Of a stretch of DNA of 64,000 bases, positions 53,501-60,390 are shown piece after piece. The stretch is from Sphingobium sp. SCG-1 (GTDB taxonomy: Bacteria > Pseudomonadota > Alphaproteobacteria > Sphingomonadales > Sphingomonadaceae): assembly GCF_002953135.1 (NCBI RefSeq), contig NZ_CP026372.1, forward strand, positions 1,178,001-1,242,000, written 5' to 3'. Positions within the stretch are counted from its first letter, which is position 1; each line of letters starts with the position of its first letter. A program made the translations under genes and the position numbers. The notes under the pieces were generated by a model. The model searched no databases. It saw only the letters and a program-made list of their open reading frames with translations, and was not told the DNA's origin.

Positions 53501-54335
53501 GCTGCTCTTCTCGTACAACACCGTCTATGGATCGGGTAAGAAGCACGGCATCATTGGCTCGCGAAATGTCGAGGATAGCTGGTTCGTCGGCAATCTGACG
53601 TTCGAGAACAAGGGCTCGGGCATGATGATGGACCGCTATGCGGGCCGCAACATCCTCTATGCCAACACCGCGTTCGACAATCACGCCAATGGCATTTCGA
53701 TCTACGAAAGTCCGTGCAACCTCATCTCGTCCAACACCGTGTTCAAGAACGGTCGTTCTGGCATCACCGTCCGCAACAGCTGGGACGTCGGCATCTTCCA
53801 CAATCAGGTGCAGGACAACCACAACCTCGGGATCGAGGGCTATGCCGTCGAGTTCATCACGAAGCCGGGCGCTCCGGCCCGTAACCTGCTGCTCGATCCT
53901 TATGAGCAGTTCCTGTCCACTGCGGCCGTCTCCAACAAGCTGAAGAACAATCATCAGGGCGGCATGGGAATGCTCGGCATGGGTGCCATGCTCGTCCAGG
54001 GCAATACGATGGTCGGCCCGGCCAAGCGCCTGTTCCTCAACGACCTGAAGCTTGCCGAACGCGACCTTGGCGCGCGGCAGGCGGCAGGCGTCATGATCGC
54101 CAGCGGCTGCCCCCGCCCCAAGCGCCCCTATAGCTGCCCGTTCGTGCCGCAGAACTATCTCTCGCGGGAGCTTTCCGCTGCCCCCGCGTTCGGCAAACCG
54201 TTCGCCTCCTGCCCCGGCAACACAATCGTGAACGCCGCCACGCAGAAGGGCGCGCAATCGCTTCCACTCGACAAAGCGCGCGACGAGGAAGCCGATGACG
54301 AAGATCTGCCCCGGCCGCTGGGAGCCACGCTGTGA
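50595..54335 (+). CDS. Giant AlgG-like mannuronan C5-epimerase with N-terminal helical-repeat domain
   Basis: 1246 residues; Pseudomonas AlgG is about 540. Residues about 30-55 form a membrane anchor (VIVGGIAGLLLLAGV). Residues about 60-690 are an Ala-rich helical repeat region of TPR/HEAT-like look (repeated blocks such as ANRDAALLHFVNDGLSKGYM, GDLDRAADIVAKQRD). Residues about 725-1190 are a right-handed beta-helix matching AlgG, with the catalytic-site DPHDRS motif at 962-967, then KKHGIIGSR and repeated N..GI..Y/V rungs. The epimerase turns mannuronate into guluronate in the periplasm. The added scaffold may replace or support AlgK-type assembly. The next gene's GTG overlaps its stop. Confidence 0.85.
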   Translation: MDMPTPPDAEMAPPLQLGIRQRIAALSIRRKRVIVGGIAGLLLLAGVTSLLLLKGGRTLPSWNIGASQGIADLSPSDVRNLEARLAALKPGTPGFGDRADDHLKLLSTLKIIDGRGGLTLDRHLLQFIAAVRKQVRTADAANGYDLAEQAFGLIDDRGMRQVAAERLGLLTMSGQISAPDRVERLFRIWSSVDRECLQAGHSCDQVTHDFALYFAAHAQVNADAQQAAFLLARRLGNVGQRTTAYRQIGALLMRPVMRDQNDTALTVAVSVALKTKQAKTALAAASAMSTNPKGSRDTMLRLVEDNLLGSQNVVDALDAALAISGPANRDAALLHFVNDGLSKGYMHEAQVAQAAIGNADSKTLAAMQIGLSFADGGYNGQAQPYLGNAVAQVSAMTPGAPRELAAAYAARGFAEAGNIETAKTLIAMAGDSGTLREEAVKSIAEVYIGTKDVDGLVALADDARGATAGDMFGKAAALAARNGDLDRAADIVAKQRDTVSWLQAAGRLALGGLMSKEWASDAKAKLKTIAANDPAYWDSFAFADAAFSRASGDLSGAVRKMPLITDPGVRADVAKSVGVALLNRGNFDGAMGLLGQFTSGDTRSRDSLKAALALELGKSGAIRAASYAVKSMSDINSRVRTFHLLARIQAGRLDRFKALKGGAQPVIPDADRALVPGAQMERSIYAAFDVKQQSLGDYIPRLPDSDAIDVGAVKRDFAPADDSSALDIVPLVNNDYNKKFLTARSVQDDWTLVGATIVMAAQGTRHPVYLHLSRGRVTIPQLWEQLVLRGQGDFLGRKGRTYTLRAPLFVGSGAMLTLSGSDVSALRMSTERAAFIVNAGNFRMSDTILSGWSEKTSAPMEMTYDSKHEFRPFYIAWSNSNTRVAGSQFLNLGYSAGKAYGMTLTYGPVTLLQRNVEQVRPPTGTFVENSFQHMLYGFYSYEANDVQVVGNEYRDNIVYGIDPHDRSHKLLFSYNTVYGSGKKHGIIGSRNVEDSWFVGNLTFENKGSGMMMDRYAGRNILYANTAFDNHANGISIYESPCNLISSNTVFKNGRSGITVRNSWDVGIFHNQVQDNHNLGIEGYAVEFITKPGAPARNLLLDPYEQFLSTAAVSNKLKNNHQGGMGMLGMGAMLVQGNTMVGPAKRLFLNDLKLAERDLGARQAAGVMIASGCPRPKRPYSCPFVPQNYLSRELSAAPAFGKPFASCPGNTIVNAATQKGAQSLPLDKARDEEADDEDLPRPLGATL

Positions 54336-56374
54336 AGCGGCTGCTGGCGATCTCGGCCATCGGGCTGCTTTGGGTCGGGGCAATGGGCGTGGCGGGCTAT
54401 TCGTACAATGTCGCCCCGCTGGCGCCGTTGCAGCAAGCGGACGACGCCGTGCGGCTGGCTGCGGCGCAGGACGACAGGCTCGCCTTCCTTGCCGCGCTGA
54501 AGAAACTCGAAACGATCTCTCCCAGCCTCGCGGCGTTGCGGCGCTATGAGAATATTGGTCAGTCGGTACTGCCGATGTCCCCGCAAGATGTGGAAGGCGC
54601 GAAAGCCGCCGCCCGTGCCGCGACGCGGAACGATCCGGAGGCGCGCGCCGAGGCCGACCGGCAACATGCCTTTGAACTCGCGAGCAGGCCAGCCACCGCA
54701 TCGCAGGGTGTCTCCATACTTCAGGGCATGGCCGCACGCGGGGACACGTCCGCCATCGCGATGCTGGCGGAAAGCCTGGAGAGCATCAACATGCGGCGCG
54801 GCGAAGTCGGCCCGTTATGGCGTTCGATTGCGCTCAAGCGATCGGGCGCGGCGCTCAAGACCGCCGACTTCCTCAGCTTCCAGCCGCGCCTCACTTTAAG
54901 CTCGTTCGAGCCGCGCGACTATCGGCGCATTGCCGAACGGCTGATGCGGCGCGAAGCGGCCAAGGGCAATACGTCCTCGATGGTGAGCCTTGGCGACCTG
55001 CTGCGCCAGCGCGCGGGCAAGAACGACATCAGGGACGCGCATCGCTTTTACGAACAGGCGCTGGAAGGCGGATCGATCCGGGCCATGGTCCGGCTCGCCG
55101 AACTGCTCCTCAGTCCGGGGTTCAAGAAGGACGATGCAAAGCGCGCGATGGCGCTGCTTCAGGGCGCGATCAAGCGCGGCTCGTCCGAAGCCTCGTACAT
55201 CATGGCCGAAAACTACCGGCAGGGGCGCGGCGTCGCCGTCGATAACAGGCAGGCCGCGGAATATTATCGCGTGGCGGCACGCGGCGGCAGCGCGGGCGCG
55301 CAGGTTCGGCTCGGCGACTTCGAGACGCAGGGCACCATCGGTCCAGCCAATCCAGCCGCCGCCTTCGCTTGGTATAGCCAAGCGGCGGCGCTGGGCAACG
55401 CGGCGGCCTATGCGAAAGTCGCGCAGGCCTATCTGCCGGGCGGATCGATGCCGCAGGACAATGCCAGGGCGGTCGAGAATTTCACCGAGGCAGCAAAGCG
55501 CGGCAGCATCCCGGCCATGACGCAACTCGCCAATATCTATCGGCAGGGGCGCGTGGTCGATCGCGATATCGACCAGTCGAACGAATGGGCGCTGCGGGCC
55601 GTCAATGCAGGCAGCACCAACAACAATCTGCGGATCATCGCGGCGCAGGCCGTGGTCGTCGGCGGCACCAGCCCCACCGAACTGCAACGCGCCAAGGATC
55701 TGCTCATCACCGCCATCGCGGGCGGCAGCGTGGAGGCGCGCACGAAGCTCGGCGGGCTGCTGCTCTCGGTCGGTGACCCGGACAGCACGCGGCAGGCGAT
55801 GGCGCTCTTCAAGCAGGCTGCGGCCAGCGGCAACGGCGAAGCGCTCGCTTCGCTGGCGGCGATCTATGCGTCGGGCAACGGCGTCCCGGTCGATCCGGAG
55901 TTGAGCTTCCAATATTTCAAGCTCGCTGCCGCGCGCGGGAACGCCGCCGGGTTCCGGGGCATGGGCGTCGCGCACGCCAGTGGCTTCGGCGCGGCCAAGG
56001 ATATGGCCAAGGCAATCGAATATTACAAACGCGGCTCCGCACTGGGCGATATCAAGGCGTCGATCCTGCTCGCGGGTTGCTACATCGACGGCTGCGGCAG
56101 CGTTCCACAGCCCGCCAAGGGCAACGCCCTGATCGTCAGCGTCTTCGGGCGCGGTAACAACGACGTCGATTTCCAGACCGCCGTCCTGATGCTGAAAGGC
56201 GATGCGCCCGGCTCTGAATTCCGCGCTATCCAGATTCTGAAGGACGCGGCGCGGCGCGGCTACGGCCCCGCTCGCGAAGTGCTGCGCAAAATGGGCCAGT
56301 TCGATCCGCGCGAGCAACAGAAAGTCAATCAACAGCGCCGCGAGACGCTGCTTATCGCCGGAGCGGGAGGATGA
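54332..56374 (+). CDS. Sel1-repeat (TPR-like) protein, AlgK-like
   Basis: 680 residues. N-terminal signal/anchor helix (LLAISAIGLLWVGAMGVAGYSY), no lipobox. From about residue 130 to 640 it has many Sel1-type repeats (A..G...A...L...Y..G.GV..D...A..YY..AA..G; for example NYRQGRGVAVDNRQAAEYYRVAARGG). AlgK in Pseudomonas is a Sel1-repeat lipoprotein that holds the alginate complex together in the periplasm; this protein is larger and lacks the lipid anchor, so it is AlgK-like rather than clear AlgK. Its GTG start and its stop overlap the genes on both sides. Confidence 0.75.
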   Translation: MKRLLAISAIGLLWVGAMGVAGYSYNVAPLAPLQQADDAVRLAAAQDDRLAFLAALKKLETISPSLAALRRYENIGQSVLPMSPQDVEGAKAAARAATRNDPEARAEADRQHAFELASRPATASQGVSILQGMAARGDTSAIAMLAESLESINMRRGEVGPLWRSIALKRSGAALKTADFLSFQPRLTLSSFEPRDYRRIAERLMRREAAKGNTSSMVSLGDLLRQRAGKNDIRDAHRFYEQALEGGSIRAMVRLAELLLSPGFKKDDAKRAMALLQGAIKRGSSEASYIMAENYRQGRGVAVDNRQAAEYYRVAARGGSAGAQVRLGDFETQGTIGPANPAAAFAWYSQAAALGNAAAYAKVAQAYLPGGSMPQDNARAVENFTEAAKRGSIPAMTQLANIYRQGRVVDRDIDQSNEWALRAVNAGSTNNNLRIIAAQAVVVGGTSPTELQRAKDLLITAIAGGSVEARTKLGGLLLSVGDPDSTRQAMALFKQAAASGNGEALASLAAIYASGNGVPVDPELSFQYFKLAAARGNAAGFRGMGVAHASGFGAAKDMAKAIEYYKRGSALGDIKASILLAGCYIDGCGSVPQPAKGNALIVSVFGRGNNDVDFQTAVLMLKGDAPGSEFRAIQILKDAARRGYGPAREVLRKMGQFDPREQQKVNQQRRETLLIAGAGG

Positions 56375-57762
56375 CCGAAATCAACGGGGCACCGACACGA
56401 GTGAAATCCAGGCGCACGGCCTGGACCTATCTGCTGCTTGCTTTGCTCGGCTTCGTGCTTGGCAGCATCATGGTCAACATGATCGCCAGCCGCCTGAGCG
56501 ATGGCGCGCCTATTCAACGCGCCTTCAACGTCGGTGCGCTGGAGACGGTGACGCCGGTGTCGCTCGCGCCATGGTGGCTCGTCGGCAGGGCGCAGCTCGA
56601 CTGTCAGCAGTTCATGCCGCTTGCCTCCGCGCAGACCAGCATCGTCGCCGCTATCGCCCGACCGAAATTCGTGCTTGGCGATCGGAAGGTCAAACCCTGC
56701 TCGCTGCTCGCCAGCTATGCGGAGCGCAAACGCCTGTCCGGCAACATGCGAGAGACATCGCGCAACGACGGCTTTTTCACGGCCGGCAGCCTGACGCTTC
56801 CCGCCATTGCCCTCCTCGGCGTTCCGCTGACGCGATGGATCAACGTGCTGCTGCTCGTCGGCGCGGCGGGCGTCGGCCTCTGGATGATGTGCACCGGAAG
56901 GGCGCAGGATGTGCATCGCGACCGGATCGCTGCGACGGCGTGCATGGTGATTGCAAGCGCTTTGGTGCTGGCGGTGCCGGGATCGCTGACGGCCATTCCT
57001 ACGATGGCGATCCTGCTGCTCAGCATCTTCGGCGTCCTGCGCCTATTGAAGCAGGGCAGGGATGGCAGGGACATCATTCTGAAGCTCACGCCACTGGTGG
57101 CCGCCGCCATGCTCTCGCTTGACCCGACAGGGGGCAGTGTCGCAGTTGGATTTGGTTGCGTGCTGCTCTTGGCGCGGCTGGTCAGCACACCGGGGGACAA
57201 GGGCGCGACCGTGCTCGATGCGGCGGGCTTCTATATGCTGACCGTCATTCTGTGCTGGCTTGCTTTCGCCTTGTGCATCGGCATTGCCAAGGGATCGCCG
57301 GATGCGAGCGAAGTTCTGCTCGATCAATTGACTTCGCTGTCGGAAGCCGGGAGCTTCACAGCGCTTCAGGCCGGTACGATCGGCACCTATGAATGGCTCA
57401 GCAACGATGCCTTGCTCGGGCCATTGGGTGCGCTGGACCTGATGCTTACGGTCCTGTTCGGCATCGCCACCTACAGCGTAGTCCGGCCGGTATCGCCTGC
57501 TGCGTCCCGTGCGGAGCCGCTGCTGACGGCGCTCATTGCGATAGCGCCGGTCGTCCTGTGGGCGCTGCTTTATCCCGGCTACTGGAGCGGCAATGAGGAC
57601 CAATATTCGCTAATAGCGATGTGGATCGTGGCGATTGCCCTGTCCGGCCCGCTCTGCCTTCTGGTCGAGGGTGCACGGCATCTCGCGCGCGAGCAGAAGG
57701 CGTTGCCAGCGCCTTCTGCTCGCCAGGCAACGCCATTATCCGGGGCTACTCCTTTTGCTTGA
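56371..57762 (+). CDS. Unknown polytopic membrane protein of the alginate island
   Basis: Not recognised. 463 residues with a first helix at about 18-42, a periplasmic loop of about 100 residues with three cysteines (LDCQQ, KPCSLL) and then about eight helices. The ATG overlaps the stop of the Sel1-repeat gene (ATGA), so it belongs to the same transcript and is probably needed for polymer making, modification or regulation. It has no obvious counterpart in the Pseudomonas alginate operon. The last 17 bases overlap the convergent lyase gene. Confidence 0.75.
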   Translation: MTEINGAPTRVKSRRTAWTYLLLALLGFVLGSIMVNMIASRLSDGAPIQRAFNVGALETVTPVSLAPWWLVGRAQLDCQQFMPLASAQTSIVAAIARPKFVLGDRKVKPCSLLASYAERKRLSGNMRETSRNDGFFTAGSLTLPAIALLGVPLTRWINVLLLVGAAGVGLWMMCTGRAQDVHRDRIAATACMVIASALVLAVPGSLTAIPTMAILLLSIFGVLRLLKQGRDGRDIILKLTPLVAAAMLSLDPTGGSVAVGFGCVLLLARLVSTPGDKGATVLDAAGFYMLTVILCWLAFALCIGIAKGSPDASEVLLDQLTSLSEAGSFTALQAGTIGTYEWLSNDALLGPLGALDLMLTVLFGIATYSVVRPVSPAASRAEPLLTALIAIAPVVLWALLYPGYWSGNEDQYSLIAMWIVAIALSGPLCLLVEGARHLAREQKALPAPSARQATPLSGATPFA

Positions 57763-58864
57763 CGATGTCGCCGCTGGCCGGTTGCGCGGTTTCGTACAGC
57801 GCCGTCATGTCCCCGCCGATGCGCGTCGATCCCATCGGCCTGTATTTTTTCAGCCACTTCTCAACACGCACGTCATGAAACCGCGCATAATAAGGCTCCA
57901 TCCAGGCCAGCGAGGACTCGTTGTACAGGTCTTCCTGCTTGTACCCGGCTTTCGCGCCGATGACGTTCATGTCGTCCAGCGCCGCGATGTTGAGGTCGAT
58001 CAGCTTCTGCAACCGCCGCTTGTTCAAGGCATAGAGATCGATGCCGTTCACTTCGCCCGCTTCGGCGATCAGGATCAGCGGTGCGAGCGCGAACATGTGG
58101 TAGCTCGCGGCTTTGGTGCGCCGCTCCATTTCCAGCTCAAGCGATCCATCGTCCCGGATCTGATCGAGCGCGAACTTGTAGCGATCCACGCCCCAGTCGA
58201 ACAGCACCTTGTCGCCCGTCGCCAGCCCCGCCGACAGCACGCCCCAGGCCGCCCAGTAAAGATGATTGTTCCGGCGGCTCTTCAGCTTCGGGTTGGTGGA
58301 GAAGTCCTCTTTAGCTCTATATGCGATTTCGCTAATCCACTTGCGGATTTTGGCTTTCTGGGCCTCGTCGCGGGATGCCGACTGCACTTTCAGATAGGTG
58401 GTCGCAAAGGTCCCCAGTTCCCATTTGCGGACGGACTGGCCTTGGCGGTTGATCTGTCCCAGGAACGCACCGCCATCGGCCCACGCCTCCAGCCAGTCGA
58501 GTGCACATTGCGCCTCCGCATTGGCGCTCTTGCCGCCTTCGATATAGTGGTCCGCGCTGTTGACGATGAACTTGCCGTAAGCCTTGATCGGCGCGATGTC
58601 GGCAACATATTCGGCTTCGGAATCGGCATCGACGACGCTGGAATTATTGAGCTTTCCGGCTTTCTCCCCATATTTGCTGACAGTCTGGATATCGACCACC
58701 GCCGCCGGTGCGGGCGGGCATCTGTAGGCTTCACTGTCCTCGCTCGGCAACGGTCGCGTCAGCGCAGGATACAACGGCGCGGGTCGCCATTCCTGCGCGG
58801 CACATGCGGAAAAAGTGGACGAGAGCAGCAGGTAGGTAACGGTCTTGATGGCCGTGCGATGCAT
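57746..58864 (-). CDS. algL: Alginate lyase of the AlgL type (PL5)
   Basis: Periplasmic lyase, about 372 residues, that clears misplaced polymer from the periplasm. Signal peptide with a possible lipoprotein site (TFSAC, Cys about residue 22). PL5 features: AQCALDWLEAWADGGAFLG, KSRRNNHLYWAAWG (catalytic His/Asn region), ELxR-type EMERRTKAASYHMFAL (Tyr/His). It lies on the strand opposite to all other synthesis genes, overlaps the membrane protein gene at the 3' end and is divergent from algX, so it must have its own promoter within about 30 bases. Start MHRTA chosen; five codons upstream also open. Confidence 0.87.
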   Translation of the reverse strand: MHRTAIKTVTYLLLSSTFSACAAQEWRPAPLYPALTRPLPSEDSEAYRCPPAPAAVVDIQTVSKYGEKAGKLNNSSVVDADSEAEYVADIAPIKAYGKFIVNSADHYIEGGKSANAEAQCALDWLEAWADGGAFLGQINRQGQSVRKWELGTFATTYLKVQSASRDEAQKAKIRKWISEIAYRAKEDFSTNPKLKSRRNNHLYWAAWGVLSAGLATGDKVLFDWGVDRYKFALDQIRDDGSLELEMERRTKAASYHMFALAPLILIAEAGEVNGIDLYALNKRRLQKLIDLNIAALDDMNVIGAKAGYKQEDLYNESSLAWMEPYYARFHDVRVEKWLKKYRPMGSTRIGGDMTALYETAQPASGDIVKQKE

Positions 58865-58893
58865 AGGTCCTCCACGCAATTCGGGAATAGAAT

Positions 58894-60390
58894 ATGAGAT
58901 TTCCAGCGCCTTCGTATTGCGTCAGGATGGTCGCGACTAGCATTATTTCGATGTCGTTAGTATTAACGCAAAACGCCTCCGCCCGGAAGAAAGTGGAAGC
59001 GCCCACCACCTATGGGCAGACGGGATTCTTCAAGCCGAGCGACGGCTATATCGACGCCGTACCACAGCGTTATCCCTTCTGCCCGGCGGCACTGAAGCCC
59101 GACAGCTATGAGCTGCCGTCCAAGCAGATCATCGAGGGCGACACCGGCTGGTTCTTCATTCAGGATGACATCAATTGGAGCGCCGATTTTTCGCCTGCCT
59201 TCTATCAGGATCTGAAGCGGATCACTGCCGCCCTCAAGAAGCAGGGCACGCAACTCGTGATCGTGGTGCCGCCGCCGCGTGCGCTGACCGGTTATGACCA
59301 TCTGCCGCAGTGGGCGCTTGCCAATGGCGTGGGTCGCTCCGTGCAGGCCGAGGCATATCGCGGCTTGCTCGACAGGATCAGAGCTGTCGGCGCACTTATT
59401 CCGGACGTGCTGGGCGAAGCGAAGCGGCAGAACGTGCCGTTCGATCATCTCACCAGCCCGTCCGACATCCATTGGACCACGACCGGATCGTGGATTACGG
59501 CGCTGGCCGTCGCGCGCCAGATCGCGCCGCAGCGCCTCGCTCAGGGTGCGCCGCCATTGCTCGGCACGCCGTCCGCGAAGATGGAGGATTCCTACACCAA
59601 GATCCTGAACAAGATCTGCGGCACCACCGCCGTCGGCCAGTATGTCCGAAGCTTCAAACTGGCCGAAGAGCCTCAGGCCTCCGCCGACAGCCTGCTGGGC
59701 GACACCGCCGCGCCCGAAGTGGTGATATTGGGCACCAGCTTTACGGCCCTGACGGATCGCTACAGCTTCTCACCCTTCGTCGAAAAGCTCTCGGGAAAGC
59801 CAGTCGTCAATCTGGCGGTCACGGGCGGCGGGCCGCTCACTGCGATTCAGCAATATACGACGTCGGAAGATTTCCGGACGTCGAAGCCGAAATACATCGT
59901 CTGGGAATTCCTGCTCTCGAACAAGCCGGACGGCTCCTCGACCAGCGAACGCGGGGGCCTGCTGCGGCCGGCGTGCGGCGGGGCTTACCCCATCGTCAAA
60001 CATAAACTCGCGCCGATGCTGACGCCGCTTCTCAGCGCCACCGATATCGCGCGCGGCACAACGCCGGGGCAGTCGGCGCAGCTTGCCCTGCGCAGTGACA
60101 ATCCCGCCTTCAAGAGCTTCTCGCTGCTGCTGAACTATGTGGACGGGCGGCAGCGGAACATCGCCGTGGACACGCGTCGCGCCACGCAGATGGACACCAG
60201 CTACACCGTCGGCCTTCCCGATGATTACGCGCTGATCTCCGACATTGCCGTGGAGACCGAGGACAGCCTGAACGGCACCGTCAGCGCACAGCTTTGCCCG
60301 GCGAGCGGGGAACTCGCCGACGCCGGATCATCATTTCAGCCATCCTGGTTCAGCCGCCTCGCGGCCTGGTTCAAGTCTTTTTGGGGGTAA
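58894..60390 (+). CDS. algX: Alginate acetyltransferase/scaffold AlgX
   Basis: Periplasmic protein, up to 498 residues. Signal peptide (SIISMSLVLTQNASA), then an SGNH-like domain with GDTGWFFIQDD, the SDIHWTTTG motif (Asp and His) and GTSFTA (Ser), and a C-terminal beta-rich domain like the AlgX carbohydrate-binding module. It performs the final O-acetylation and links to AlgK in Pseudomonas. Start at 58894 or 58927; the second gives a shorter signal peptide. The stop overlaps the next start (TAATG). Confidence 0.87.
   Translation: MRFPAPSYCVRMVATSIISMSLVLTQNASARKKVEAPTTYGQTGFFKPSDGYIDAVPQRYPFCPAALKPDSYELPSKQIIEGDTGWFFIQDDINWSADFSPAFYQDLKRITAALKKQGTQLVIVVPPPRALTGYDHLPQWALANGVGRSVQAEAYRGLLDRIRAVGALIPDVLGEAKRQNVPFDHLTSPSDIHWTTTGSWITALAVARQIAPQRLAQGAPPLLGTPSAKMEDSYTKILNKICGTTAVGQYVRSFKLAEEPQASADSLLGDTAAPEVVILGTSFTALTDRYSFSPFVEKLSGKPVVNLAVTGGGPLTAIQQYTTSEDFRTSKPKYIVWEFLLSNKPDGSSTSERGGLLRPACGGAYPIVKHKLAPMLTPLLSATDIARGTTPGQSAQLALRSDNPAFKSFSLLLNYVDGRQRNIAVDTRRATQMDTSYTVGLPDDYALISDIAVETEDSLNGTVSAQLCPASGELADAGSSFQPSWFSRLAAWFKSFWG

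Noticed and set aside
51564..54737. Minus-strand open frame of about 1057 codons opposite the AlgG-like gene
   Set aside because: Arises from codon bias in high-GC DNA; no ribosome binding site, Arg/His/Ala-rich nonsense composition, and the plus strand encodes a recognisable epimerase.
54896..56332. Minus-strand open frame of about 478 codons opposite the Sel1-repeat gene
   Set aside because: Shadow; Sel1 repeats on the plus strand are unmistakable.
57635..58897. Plus-strand open frame of 420 codons opposite algL
   Set aside because: It lies across the PL5 lyase with clear motifs on the minus strand; its own product is rich in Arg, His and Val with no family features.
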